64,000 nt of DNA, from positions 3,433,001-3,497,000 of the forward strand of contig NZ_JACHMN010000002.1 in the NCBI RefSeq assembly GCF_014204945.1, in the 5' to 3' direction. Every line of letters begins with the position of its first letter. Positions within the stretch are counted from its first letter, which is position 1. The DNA comes from Allocatelliglobosispora scoriae (GTDB lineage: Bacteria; Actinomycetota; Actinomycetes; Mycobacteriales; Micromonosporaceae). This document shows positions 33,976 to 42,021 of this stretch, one piece after another. Below the pieces are notes generated by a model, which worked only from the letters and a program-made list of their open reading frames with translations, searched no databases and was not told the DNA's origin. Position numbers and translations under genes: made by a program.

Positions 33976-34866
33976 ATGAGTGATGCGGTAAGACTCAGCG
34001 GAGTCGTCAAGAGCTACGGTGCCATCCGCGCCGTCAACGACGTCGACCTGACCATCGGCCGGGGCGAGACGGTGGCGCTGCTCGGTCCCAACGGGGCGGG
34101 CAAGTCGACCACGATCAACATGCTGCTCGGGCTCTTCACGCCCGACGCCGGCGACATCGAGGTCTTCGGGATGTCCCCGGCGCGGGCGGTCACGAGTGGC
34201 AAGATCGGTGCGATGCTGCAGGAGGGGGGATTCGTCCCCAACGCCACCGTCGGCGAGCTGATCGAGCTCTGCCGGGCGCTCTACCCGTCGCCGTTGCCGA
34301 CAGCCGAGATCCTCGCCGCCGCCGACCTCACCGGGATCGTCAAGCAGCGCGTCGACAAGCTGTCGGGCGGGCAGTCGCAGCGGGTGCGGTTCGCGTTCGC
34401 GCTGGCGGGGAACCCCGATCTGCTGGTGCTGGACGAACCGACCGCCGCCATGGACGTCGCGAGTCGGCAGGCCTTCTGGGCATCGATGCGCCGCCTCACC
34501 GACGGCGGCAAGACGGTCCTGTTCGCCACGCACTACCTGGAGGAGGCCGACGACTTCGCCGATCGCGTCATCGTCATGGCGGGCGGCCGGATCATCGCCG
34601 ACGGCTCGGGTGCGCAGATCAAGAAGGTGGCCGGTGGGCGTACCGTCAGCTTCGATCTTGAAGGCGCGAGCGGCGACGGCCTGGCGGCACTGCCGGGGGT
34701 GACCTCGGCCGACGTTCGCGGCGGGCGGGTCTGGCTGCGCTGCAGCGACTCCGACGCGACCGTGCGCGCCCTCGTGCAGGGCGGGCACTCCTTCGGCAAC
34801 CTGGAGATCGCCGGTGCCGGACTCGAAGAAGCGTTCCTCACCCTGACCAGCGCCGGCAAGGAGTAG
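33976..34866 (+). CDS. ABC transporter ATP-binding protein
   Basis: Nucleotide-binding subunit of an ABC-2 type exporter, 296 aa. Walker A GPNGAGKST (about 38-46), Q-loop MLQEGGF, signature LSGGQSQR (about 129) and Walker B LLVLDEPTAA (about 149) are all intact, and the switch His is in FATHYLEE. A C-terminal domain of about 80 residues (GRTVSFDLEGASGDGLAALPG) follows, as in DrrA-like drug exporters. It is the first gene of a four-gene unit with a permease, histidine kinase and response regulator, typical of antibiotic or lipid stress modules. The start is based on the TAGCGT hexamer. Confidence 0.92.
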   Translation: MSDAVRLSGVVKSYGAIRAVNDVDLTIGRGETVALLGPNGAGKSTTINMLLGLFTPDAGDIEVFGMSPARAVTSGKIGAMLQEGGFVPNATVGELIELCRALYPSPLPTAEILAAADLTGIVKQRVDKLSGGQSQRVRFAFALAGNPDLLVLDEPTAAMDVASRQAFWASMRRLTDGGKTVLFATHYLEEADDFADRVIVMAGGRIIADGSGAQIKKVAGGRTVSFDLEGASGDGLAALPGVTSADVRGGRVWLRCSDSDATVRALVQGGHSFGNLEIAGAGLEEAFLTLTSAGKE

Positions 34867-34868
34867 CC

Positions 34869-35603
34869 ATGATGCTCGCCTACCTGAAGTTCGAGCTGCG
34901 GCGGATGTACCGCGAGCCGCGCCTGATCATCTTCACCATCGCCATGCCCGTGATCATCTTCCTCGGCACCAGCTCCGCCTACTCGACCGACGACGCGGCC
35001 GAGACCCGCAAGACCATGACCTTCCTGATGGTCGCGTGGGCCGCGTACGGCGCGATGATCGGCACCTTCTCCACGGGGGTCGGCGTCTCCCAGGAGCGCT
35101 CGTCCGGCTGGCTGCGGCAGCTCCGGATCACGCCGCTGCCGCCGCTGCGGGTCGTCGTGATCAAGGCGATCGCCGCCACCCTCGTCGCGATCCCCGCGGT
35201 GATCGTGGTCAGCCTCATCGGCGGGCTGGTCAAGGGCGTCGAGATGGACGCCACCCAGTGGATCTCGCTCGTCGCGCTGATGTGGCTGGGCAGCGCGCCC
35301 TTCGCCCTGCTCGGCCTCGCGCTCGGCTTCCTGCTGCCGCCGCAGCTGGCGCCGCCCGCCAGCTTCCTGATCACCTTCACGCTCGCCTTCGCCGGCGGCA
35401 TCTTCCTCCCGCTCGACATGATGCCCAGCGGCCTCGCCGCGGCGGCGCGGTGGATGCCGAGCTACCGGTTCGCCGAGTTCGGCTGGTCCGTGCTCGACAA
35501 GCAGGCGCCCCCGATGCTGGGGGTGGCGATCGTGATCGGCTGGACCGTCGTCTTCGCCCTCTTCGCGAGCCTCACCTACCGCAGGTCAGCCGCGCAGAAA
35601 TGA
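34869..35603 (+). CDS. ABC-2 type transporter permease
   Basis: Membrane subunit, 244 aa with about six predicted helices; examples are IIFTIAMPVIIFLG, FLMVAWAAYGAMIGTFST, VAIPAVIVVSLIGGLV and FLITFTLAFAGGIFLPL. The pattern SQERSSGWLRQLRITPLPPLRVVVIKA between helices is the usual coupling region of ABC-2 permeases. AAGGAG overlaps the upstream gene's end; either ATG (34869 or 34872) fits. It shares four bases with the kinase gene downstream. With the ATPase it should form a homodimeric exporter; the substrate is unknown. Confidence 0.9.
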   Translation: MMLAYLKFELRRMYREPRLIIFTIAMPVIIFLGTSSAYSTDDAAETRKTMTFLMVAWAAYGAMIGTFSTGVGVSQERSSGWLRQLRITPLPPLRVVVIKAIAATLVAIPAVIVVSLIGGLVKGVEMDATQWISLVALMWLGSAPFALLGLALGFLLPPQLAPPASFLITFTLAFAGGIFLPLDMMPSGLAAAARWMPSYRFAEFGWSVLDKQAPPMLGVAIVIGWTVVFALFASLTYRRSAAQK

Positions 35604-36778
35604 ACCACCACGTCCTCAACATGTTCGGGGGCGCCGACGAGCCGCGGCGCCCCCTCACCGATCGCCGCCTCCTGCCGCGGCGGCTGGCCGGGATGTCGTT
35701 CGCGGTGCTGTGGCTCTACCCGCTCATAGACACCTTCCGCGACGTGCACGACGGCAAGATGCCGCTCGCCTGGCTCGCAGGCATCGGCCTGGTCGCCTTC
35801 TCATTGCTCTATCTGGTCGTCGTTTACCTCGCCTTCGCGCGATGCACGGTCGCGCCGCCCCGCACGCATCTGATCCTGCTGTGGTCCCTCGCCGCGATCA
35901 CGCTCGCGCTCGCCATCGGGTACGCCCACCAGCCCGACGGCGGCGTCCTGGGCCTGTCGATCTACGTCGCGGTGGCCGGAGCCGCCACCTATCGGCTGCC
36001 CTGGGGCGGCATCTGGGTGCTCGGCGTCATCGCCGTCACCGTCGGGATCGGACGCACCTTCGACATACCCGCCCACGACATCGGCAGCTTCGCCTTCAAC
36101 GCGGTCATGGCGAGCGCCCTCGTCCTCGTCGTCATCAGCATGATCTCGCTGATCCGGGAGCTGCGGGTCACCCGGGAGGCGCTCGCCGACGCCGCCGTCG
36201 AGCGGGAACGGCTGCGCTTCGCCCGCGACCTGCACGACCTGCTCGGGCACACCCTCTCGGTGATCGTGGTCAAGGCCGAGGTCGCCCGCCGCCTCGCCGA
36301 TCGGGACCCGGTCGCCACCGCCCAGGCCGCCGCAGAGATCGAGACGATCGGGCGGCAGGCCCTCGCCGAGGTACGCGAGGCCGTCGCGGGCTACCGCGTC
36401 CGCTCCTTCGCCGTGGAGCTGGAGAATTCGTCCGTGGCCCTCGCCGATGCCGGAATCGCGACCACCTCCGATGTCCGCCCCGACCTGCCGGGCCCGGTCG
36501 ACGAGGCCTTCGCCTGGGTGGTCCGCGAGGCGAGCACCAACATCATCCGGCACAGCCGGGCCACGACCTGCATGGTGACGGTGACCCGCGGCTCGTCCTG
36601 GCGCCTGGAGGTGCGCGACGACGGTGTCGGCGGTCCGGCCGGCGTCGGCGGGCACGGGCTCGGCGGGCTGCGCGAGCGGCTCAACGCGATCGGCGGCACG
36701 CTGACGACCGTGGCGCACCCGGGATTCACGGTCGTCGCCGTGGTCCCCGTCTCCACCGATGACGCGGAGGACAAATGA
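35600..36778 (+). CDS. Sensor histidine kinase (DesK/NarX-type HisKA_3)
   Basis: Kinase of 392 aa. The N-terminal half has about six hydrophobic segments with little outside sequence, an intramembrane-sensing layout. The dimerisation domain has RFARDLHDLLGHTLSVIVVKAE with the phosphorylated His at about residue 212. The ATP-binding domain has the N box VREASTNIIRHS and the G box DDGVGGPAGVGGHGLGGLRER. ATG overlaps the permease stop (ATGA) and its own stop overlaps the regulator's ATG, so all are coupled. It probably senses membrane state or the exporter's substrate, as in DesK and Bce/Lnr-like modules. Confidence 0.92.
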   Translation: MNHHVLNMFGGADEPRRPLTDRRLLPRRLAGMSFAVLWLYPLIDTFRDVHDGKMPLAWLAGIGLVAFSLLYLVVVYLAFARCTVAPPRTHLILLWSLAAITLALAIGYAHQPDGGVLGLSIYVAVAGAATYRLPWGGIWVLGVIAVTVGIGRTFDIPAHDIGSFAFNAVMASALVLVVISMISLIRELRVTREALADAAVERERLRFARDLHDLLGHTLSVIVVKAEVARRLADRDPVATAQAAAEIETIGRQALAEVREAVAGYRVRSFAVELENSSVALADAGIATTSDVRPDLPGPVDEAFAWVVREASTNIIRHSRATTCMVTVTRGSSWRLEVRDDGVGGPAGVGGHGLGGLRERLNAIGGTLTTVAHPGFTVVAVVPVSTDDAEDK

Positions 36779-37380
36779 TCCGGGTGCTGCTCGCCGAGGA
36801 CCAGGGCATGATGCGCGGCGCCCTGGCGCTGCTGCTCAACCTGGAGGCCGACATCGAGGTCGTCGCGCAGGTCGAGCGGGGTGACGAGGTGGTCCCCGCA
36901 GCACTTGCCGCCCGGCCCGACGTGGCGCTGCTCGACATCGAGATGCCCGGGATGTCGGGGCTCGATGCGGCGGCACTGCTGCGAACAGCGCTGCCCTCCT
37001 GCCGCGTACTGATCGTGACGACCTTCGGCCGCCCCGGCTACCTGCGGCGGGCGATGGACGCGGGCGCCAGCGGCTTCCTCGTCAAGGACGGCCCCGTGGA
37101 GGAGCTGGCGGCGGCGATCCGGCGCGTGCTCGCCGGGGAGCGCGTCGTCGACCCCGCGCTCGCGACCGCTGCGCTCGCCGCCGGGCCCAATCCGCTCACC
37201 GACCGGGAACGCGAGGTGCTGGCCGCAGCCGCCGACGGGTCGACGATCGCGGACATCGCGGCTCGCCTGCACCTGTCGGAGAGCACGGTACGCAACTACC
37301 TCTCCACCGTGATCGGCAAGACGGGCGCCCGCAACCGCATGGAGGCTCTCCAGTCGGCTCGTTCCCAGGGCTGGATGTAG
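36775..37380 (+). CDS. NarL/FixJ-family response regulator
   Basis: Response regulator of 201 aa. The receiver has the acidic pair in LLAEDQ, phosphoacceptor Asp in VALLDIEMPG (about residue 54) and the Lys in FLVKDGP. The LuxR-type HTH (PLTDREREVLAAAADGSTIADIAARLHLSESTVRNYLSTVIGKTG) is at about 138-185. It overlaps the kinase gene by ATGA. Expected to control its own operon through the palindrome at 33903; resembles DesR-like regulators. Confidence 0.93.
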   Translation: MIRVLLAEDQGMMRGALALLLNLEADIEVVAQVERGDEVVPAALAARPDVALLDIEMPGMSGLDAAALLRTALPSCRVLIVTTFGRPGYLRRAMDAGASGFLVKDGPVEELAAAIRRVLAGERVVDPALATAALAAGPNPLTDREREVLAAAADGSTIADIAARLHLSESTVRNYLSTVIGKTGARNRMEALQSARSQGWM

Positions 37381-37397
37381 AGCTCTCCTGCGTCGGC

Positions 37398-37434
37398 ACG
37401 AGGAGTGACGAGCGCAGCGAGGAGCCCCACAGGG
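37398..37434 (+). repeat. 37-bp dispersed repeat ACGAGGAGTGACGAGC (copy 1)
   Basis: ACGAGGAGTGACGAGCGCAG followed by CGAGGAGCCCCACAGGG matches the copy at 38793 at 36 of 37 bases. It lies 17 bases after the response-regulator stop. Flanking CGTCGGC and GCCGACG can pair around it, giving a stem with the repeat as a loop. Confidence 0.9.
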
Positions 37435-37447
37435 ACGCGCCGACGGA

Positions 37448-38656
37448 TCAGCCCAGGGTGGCCAGTTCGGTGATGAGGGCGTTGACCAGCACCGGGCCGT
37501 CGTTGCGGACCTCGCGGAGGTACCACTTCTGCTGCGGCGTCCGGGTCTGGTTGAACTGGAAGGTCCCGCGCGGGCTGGTGACGAGGCCGACGCCGCCGAC
37601 CTTGAGGTTGACCTCGTCGGCGGTCACCTTGTCCCGGCACGCCTTGATCGCCTTGTCGAGGACCGCGGCGGCATCCCACGCGGCCACGGCGAAGGCCGTC
37701 GGCGCCGTCGAGTGCTTCGCCCGGTAGCTCGACGAGAACGCCAGGTTGGCGGCGTTGGAGAGCTGGGGGGAGTAGTTGCTGGCGGTGAAGATGCCCTTGC
37801 CGAGAGAGCCGAACGCCTCCAGCGACGGGCCTTCGGTCATCGAGCCGGGCGCGTAGAACCGCGTCTCCTTCACGCGCTTGCGCATCGCCCGGACGAACTC
37901 GATCGCCATCTGGCCGGTGAGACCGCAGAAGACCAGCTCGTTGCCGCTATTAGCGATCTTGTTGACGACCTGGTCGATGCCTTCGACCGAGTTGAGGTAG
38001 TAGGGATCGGCGAGCTTCGCACCGCTGCCGCCGCCCCAGCCCTCGATGAACCCGGCAACGGAGTCCCGGCCGGCGACGTTGTTGGCGGCGACCATGGAGA
38101 CGCCCCCGCCGAGGGTGTGCATGTAGATGCCGAGCGCCTTGCCGGGCTCGGTGCCCACATAGGACGTGTGCCACATGTAGAGCAGGGTCTGCAACCGCAG
38201 GGCGGTCGGCGAGCTGCCGGAGCCGATCAGCGGGATGTGCGCCTTCTCGATCGAGTCGCGCATCTCCAGGATCGCGTTGTCCCCGGCCACCCCGGAGATC
38301 GCGAGGACGTTGCGGCGGAGCAGGTCGTCGGCGGCAGCCTTGGCCTTCTCCGTCGTGTCGCCCTCGTCGGCGTAGGTGATCTGGGCGGGGTGACCGCCGA
38401 GCAGACCGCTGTGCTGCTCCAGCCAGAGCTCGAAACCGTTCTTCAGCTCGTCGCCGACGGCCTTGCGGCTGCCGGTCTGGGGCAGCAGCAGGCCGATGCT
38501 GACCGGGAGGTCCGAGTAGGGGTTGTCGGACGCCGTCGACGAACACGCAGCGAGCGCCCCTGCGAGTCCCGCCCCGCCGAACAACTGCAGCGCACGTCGG
38601 CGGTCGAATCGACCGTCGTGTTGGCCGAACGCCGCCCCCGCCTGTCCTGCTGACAA
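37448..38656 (-). CDS. Substrate-binding lipoprotein (branched-chain amino acid ABC type)
   Basis: Periplasmic-binding-protein type I family, 402 aa. The N-terminus has twin arginines (FDRRRALQLFGGAGLAGALAAC) ending in a lipobox Cys (about residue 38), so a Tat-exported lipoprotein is possible. The mature part has the Leu/Ile/Val-binding fold: PVSIGLLLPQTGSRKAVGDELKNG, SGVAGDNAILEMRDSIEKAHIPLIGSGSSP and a C-terminal GTFQFNQTRTPQQKWYLREV. TTG start with GGGAGG 5 bases upstream. No permease or ATPase gene is adjacent, so it is an orphan receptor or works with a distant transporter. Confidence 0.85.
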   Translation of the reverse strand: MSAGQAGAAFGQHDGRFDRRRALQLFGGAGLAGALAACSSTASDNPYSDLPVSIGLLLPQTGSRKAVGDELKNGFELWLEQHSGLLGGHPAQITYADEGDTTEKAKAAADDLLRRNVLAISGVAGDNAILEMRDSIEKAHIPLIGSGSSPTALRLQTLLYMWHTSYVGTEPGKALGIYMHTLGGGVSMVAANNVAGRDSVAGFIEGWGGGSGAKLADPYYLNSVEGIDQVVNKIANSGNELVFCGLTGQMAIEFVRAMRKRVKETRFYAPGSMTEGPSLEAFGSLGKGIFTASNYSPQLSNAANLAFSSSYRAKHSTAPTAFAVAAWDAAAVLDKAIKACRDKVTADEVNLKVGGVGLVTSPRGTFQFNQTRTPQQKWYLREVRNDGPVLVNALITELATLG

Positions 38657-38792
38657 CTCTGCCTCCCAAGCGCGATAAGGACCGCTGAGCGGCCCACTCC
38701 GGCGTTCTACCGCGTAGTACAGGTGGCGTCAATGGCAGGCTGTGAACTGTTACCCAATCAAAGCGCTGGCCTGGCGCTGGGCCCGCGCTGGT

Positions 38793-38829
38793 ACGAGGAG
38801 TGACGAGCGCAGCGAGGAGCCCCGCAGGG
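38793..38829 (+). repeat. 37-bp dispersed repeat ACGAGGAGTGACGAGC (copy 2)
   Basis: Differs from the copy at 37398 by one base (CCCCGCAGGG instead of CCCCACAGGG). The two copies, in the same orientation, bracket the substrate-binding protein gene. This copy lies in the divergent region before bpa. Confidence 0.9.
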
Positions 38830-38909
38830 CGCGTCGGTCACTCGGCGATGTCCGGTGGGTATGGGGGATGTGGTACCCATGATGCGAGTTATCGGAAGAC
38901 GGAGGGGTC

Positions 38910-39467
38910 ATGACTGAAGCCGAGCGGACTAACGAGCAGGGCGAGGAGAAGACGGTCGTGGTGGTGGGCCCGGACGGCCAGCCGATCGGCACCGTCGAGG
39001 TGTCGTCGGGAAGCGACTTCGACGACCCGTCTCGCCTCATCGAGCAGCCAGCGAAGGTCATGCGGATCGGCAGCATGATCAAGCAATTGCTGGAGGAGGT
39101 ACGCCAGGCGCCGCTGGACGAGGCCGGCCGCCGCCGCCTCAAGGAGATCCACCACCGCTCGATCGCCGAGTTGGAGGACGGGCTCGCACCGGAGTTGCGC
39201 GACGAGCTGGAGCGGCTCTCACTGCCCTTCGAGGCCAACTCCACGCCGAGCGAGGCGGAGCTGCGGATCGCACAGGCGCAGCTCGTCGGCTGGCTCGAAG
39301 GCCTGTTCCACGGCATCCAGGCGACGCTGGTGGCGCAGCAGATGGCGGCCCGCCTCCAGCTGGAGCAGATGCGCGGTCGGCCCGCCCTGCCGTCGGGCAG
39401 CGTTCCCGGCGGTCTCACCCCCGGCGGTGGCACCACGACGGCCCAGGGCACCGGCCAGTACCTCTAG
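38910..39467 (+). CDS. bpa: Bacterial proteasome activator Bpa
   Basis: ATP-independent ring-shaped activator of the 20S proteasome, 185 aa. The helical core is ARVMRIGSMIKQLLEEVR-like (KVMRIGSMIKQLLEEVRQAPLD) through RIAQAQLVGWLEGLFHGIQATLVAQQMAAR. The C-terminal GQYL is the motif that docks into the proteasome alpha ring and opens the gate, as shown for M. tuberculosis Bpa, whose C-terminus is the same. Start ATG with GGAGG upstream. Its presence implies 20S proteasome genes elsewhere in the genome. The first 35 residues are probably flexible. Confidence 0.92.
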   Translation: MTEAERTNEQGEEKTVVVVGPDGQPIGTVEVSSGSDFDDPSRLIEQPAKVMRIGSMIKQLLEEVRQAPLDEAGRRRLKEIHHRSIAELEDGLAPELRDELERLSLPFEANSTPSEAELRIAQAQLVGWLEGLFHGIQATLVAQQMAARLQLEQMRGRPALPSGSVPGGLTPGGGTTTAQGTGQYL

Positions 39468-39472
39468 CCGCG

Positions 39473-39523
39473 TGTTGGCGAAGCGTGGCCTCCCAGCTCG
39501 CGGAGGCCACGCTTCGCTGCAAC
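39473..39523. repeat. Palindromic gene-end repeat, degenerate GCAGCGAAGCGTGG copy
   Basis: GTTGGCGAAGCGTGGCCTCC pairs with GGAGGCCACGCTTCGCTGCAAC (shown in two parts: GGAGGCCACGCTTC and GCTGCAAC) with a two-base bulge and a 9-base loop. It lies between convergent genes, five bases after the bpa stop. Related to the TTTTGCAGCAAAGCGTGG copies, with CG in place of AA. Confidence 0.75.
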
Positions 39524-39536
39524 GGGCCAGGCGGGG

Positions 39537-40343
39537 TCAGACCGCCTGGCGGAGTTCGTTGATGCAGCACTTGATGCTGCCGCCGCCCCGCTTGAGCTCG
39601 CCCAACTCGACCAGCACCGGCCTGAACCCGGCCGCCGACAGCTTCTCGCCGTACGCCACCGAGTCGGCATTGATCAGCACGTTCTTGCCGTCGCTGACGA
39701 GGTTGAGGGCGAACGCGAGCGCATCGGCCTCGTCAGCGAGCACCGCATCCGGGAAGAGCGAGGCGAGCAGCCGCTGTGACGACTCGGAGAAGGCACCCGG
39801 GTAGTAGGTGATCCGGTGCTCGTCCAGCACCGCGAGCGCCGTGTCGAGGTGGTAGAAGCGCGGGTCGACGAGGCGCAGCGAGAGCACCTGGCGACCGAGC
39901 ACCTCCTGCGCCTCGGCGTGCGCGGCGGGTTCGGTGCGGAAGCCGTAGCCGGCGAGGATCAGACCCCGGCCGGGAACGTAGGCGAAGTCGCCCTCACCCT
40001 CGTTGACCTGGGTCGGCGAGACGAACCGCCAATCGGGTGCCAGCTCGTAGAAGGCCCGGTGGGCGTCGGCCTCGGCCGCGCGCTGCGGATAGCGGAACTT
40101 CGCGCCGTAGACGACGCCGTCGACCGAGAAGGCGCCGTTGGCGGCGAAGACCATGTCGGGCAGGCCGGGCATGGCCGGCAGCACATGCACCACATGGCCG
40201 AGGTCCTCGACGGCCCGCCGCAGATCGTCCCACTGTTTGAGAGCAAGCTCCCGGTCGACGGGAGTCTCGACATCCATCCAGGGGTTGATGACGTAGTCGA
40301 CGGTGAAGTGCTCAGGCGGACACATCAGGTAGATCACGTTCAC
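39537..40343 (-). CDS. ddaH: Dimethylarginine dimethylaminohydrolase-like hydrolase
   Basis: Guanidine-modifying enzyme of the amidinotransferase/arginine deiminase superfamily, 268 aa. It keeps the N-terminal MCPPEHF and FAANGAFSVDGVVY substrate elements, the catalytic His in FYHLDTAL (about residue 164) and the nucleophile Cys in GGGSIKCCINELR close to the C-terminus. DDAH hydrolyses methylarginines to citrulline; arginine or ornithine-related substrates remain possible. The CC pair recalls animal DDAH. GTG start. It is divergent from an AsnC/Lrp regulator 59 bases away, which probably controls it. Confidence 0.8.
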   Translation of the reverse strand: MNVIYLMCPPEHFTVDYVINPWMDVETPVDRELALKQWDDLRRAVEDLGHVVHVLPAMPGLPDMVFAANGAFSVDGVVYGAKFRYPQRAAEADAHRAFYELAPDWRFVSPTQVNEGEGDFAYVPGRGLILAGYGFRTEPAAHAEAQEVLGRQVLSLRLVDPRFYHLDTALAVLDEHRITYYPGAFSESSQRLLASLFPDAVLADEADALAFALNLVSDGKNVLINADSVAYGEKLSAAGFRPVLVELGELKRGGGSIKCCINELRQAV

Positions 40344-40362
40344 CTACAGTAGGGACTACCGA

Positions 40363-40378
40363 CGGCTGGGAACAGCCG
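40363..40378. promoter_or_regulatory. Palindrome in the ddaH/AsnC divergent promoter region
   Basis: CGGCTG-GGAA-CAGCCG is a perfect 6+6 inverted repeat midway between the two divergent genes. It is a candidate binding site for the adjacent AsnC/Lrp protein; it could also form a small hairpin in the regulator's leader. Confidence 0.4.
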
Positions 40379-40402
40379 CAACGCTTGCGTCTGAGAGGCG
40401 AA

Positions 40403-40837
40403 ATGTTGCAGCTTGACGACGTTGACCAGCGAATCATTGCGTTGCTCACCGCGGACGCCCGCTCGTCCTACGCCGACATCGGCGCCGTCGTGTCACTCTC
40501 CGCACCCGCGGTCAAGCGCCGGGTGGACCGGCTCCGGAGCAGCGGGGTCATCAAGGGGTTCACGGCGGTCGTCGATCCCGCCGCCGTCGGCTGGACCACG
40601 GAGGCGTTCGTCGAGCTCTTCTGCACGGGGCGGACGACACCGGCGCAGATCGCGGTCGCGGCGAAGCGGCACCCGGAGGTCGTCGGCGCCTACACCGTCT
40701 CGGGTCGCGCGGACGCGCTGGTCCACCTGCGGGCCGCCGACATCGGGCACCTCGAGGCGGCGCTGGAACGCCTCCGCGCCGAGCCCTTCGTCACCAGCAC
40801 CCACAGCATGATCGTCCTGTCCCGCCTGGTCGACTAG
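40403..40837 (+). CDS. AsnC/Lrp-family transcriptional regulator
   Basis: Feast/famine regulator of 144 aa. The N-terminal winged HTH is LDDVDQRIIALLTADARSSYADIGAVVSLSAPAVKRRVDRL, and the C-terminal RAM domain begins at GFTAVVDPAAVGW and ends in FVTSTHSMIVLSRLV; it normally binds an amino acid and drives octamer assembly. ATG at 40403 with AGAGG just upstream; an in-frame TTG 18 bases earlier is weaker. Placed divergently from the DDAH-like gene, it probably responds to arginine or a related metabolite. Confidence 0.92.
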   Translation: MLQLDDVDQRIIALLTADARSSYADIGAVVSLSAPAVKRRVDRLRSSGVIKGFTAVVDPAAVGWTTEAFVELFCTGRTTPAQIAVAAKRHPEVVGAYTVSGRADALVHLRAADIGHLEAALERLRAEPFVTSTHSMIVLSRLVD

Positions 40838-40915
40838 AAGGGGGGCAACTCTTCAAGAGTTGTTGCTTCAGGCCGCCCGGCCTTAACAACAACTCTTGAA
40901 GAGTTGCCCCCTTTG
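40838..40915. repeat. Long palindrome built from two CAACTCTTCAAGAGTTG elements
   Basis: GGGGGCAACTCTTCAAGAGT (then TGTTG) pairs with its complement about 40 bases on, with an inner AGGCCG/CGGCCT-type stem. Each arm is itself a palindrome (AACTCTTCAAGAGTT), so alternative small hairpins are possible. It begins directly after the AsnC-type gene's stop and ends near the convergent gene at 40935; a bidirectional terminator is likely. The same core recurs at 33856 and 46249. Confidence 0.9.
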
Positions 40916-40934
40916 CAGTGCCGTAGGGCAGCGG

Positions 40935-41951
40935 CTACAGGTACATGCCGGTGCGCTCGGACTCCTGCAGGACCGGCTTGTCGCCGTCGCTGAAGAAGCG
41001 CTTGCCGCCGAACTCCCCGTGCAGCCGGTCGTCGAGCTCGTCGGCGAGCCCGGTCATCACCTGCACGGCGAGCATCAGGTGGGTCGGCTGGAACTTGCGG
41101 CCCATCACCGGGATCGACGCCCAGACCGTGCCGCCGGTCAGGTAGAGGCGGCCGATCGGCATCCGGTTGGTCAGCTCGGAGAGCTTCGCGAAGAGGTCCT
41201 CGGTCGGGTCGACCTCGGTGAGCAGCGGCGAGAAGACGTCGACGAGCGGCGGATTTTCCCGCACCCGGACGAAGACCATCGCCGAACCGGCCCGGATGCC
41301 GATGTCGCCGTCCTTGTCGACGGGCAGCTCGTCCGGGGTGGTCTTGAGCATCGCTGCGACGACTGTCTTGACCTGCTCCGGCAGGTCGGTGCCGTCGTCG
41401 GAGGCGGCCTCCAGCAGCATCGCCGGGTCGGGCTGCACCAGGGCCGACTCGTGCCGGGCGGTGCCGAGCTGCGGGATCGTCACGGGCTGATCGGCGGCGT
41501 CACGGGCGGCGTAGACCACGAACGCGGGGTGCGGTGCACCGTACACATCGCGGAGCGTCCTGGTGATCACGGCCGCGAGCTGCGGCGCTGCGGCGACCTC
41601 GACGGACCGGCCGAAGTGCTCGCCGGAGCCCGCGATGACACCGGGCGGCGACCAGCCGAGCTCGATCATGGCGGCGACGGCGGCGCGATCGAGCCGGTAG
41701 CCCTCGGGCAGCAGCAGGTTGCCCACCGCGAGCGCCAGCAGCGATCCGCCCTCGACGGCGTTGGCGGCGATCGAGTAGACGGCCTCGCCCGTGCCGTAGG
41801 CGGTCGGGTCGACGGTCAGGTAGATCTCCGCCTCGGCCGGCAGCTCCGCCAGCGCGGTCCCGAACGCCTCGGCGAAGTCACGCCAGGCCTGGGTGACCTT
41901 GCCAGCCAGGTCGGCCATGGTGGGCTCGTCCAAGAGGTGGGGTTCGGACAC
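40935..41951 (-). CDS. YbjN/TY-Chap-like protein (putative)
   Basis: Cytoplasmic protein of 338 aa. The C-terminal half (ENPPLVDVFSPLLTEVDPTEDLFAKLSELTNRMPIGRLYL...VWASIPVMG) looks like the YbjN/type III secretion chaperone-like fold seen in many actinobacterial proteins, with alpha-beta alternation. The first half (ELPAEAEIYLTVDPT...NLLLPEGYRLDRAAVAAMIELGWSPP) resembles a second related domain. GTG start with GGAGG at 7 bases. No catalytic motif. Such proteins are proposed peptide-binding chaperones; that is family-level knowledge, and the assignment is tentative. Confidence 0.55.
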   Translation of the reverse strand: MSEPHLLDEPTMADLAGKVTQAWRDFAEAFGTALAELPAEAEIYLTVDPTAYGTGEAVYSIAANAVEGGSLLALAVGNLLLPEGYRLDRAAVAAMIELGWSPPGVIAGSGEHFGRSVEVAAAPQLAAVITRTLRDVYGAPHPAFVVYAARDAADQPVTIPQLGTARHESALVQPDPAMLLEAASDDGTDLPEQVKTVVAAMLKTTPDELPVDKDGDIGIRAGSAMVFVRVRENPPLVDVFSPLLTEVDPTEDLFAKLSELTNRMPIGRLYLTGGTVWASIPVMGRKFQPTHLMLAVQVMTGLADELDDRLHGEFGGKRFFSDGDKPVLQESERTGMYL

Positions 41952-42021
41952 GGTTTGCCTCCCTCATCAGTAACGCAACCCTACCGACCCGGTAGACCGG
42001 CCTCGTCCCTCCATCCGGGCA

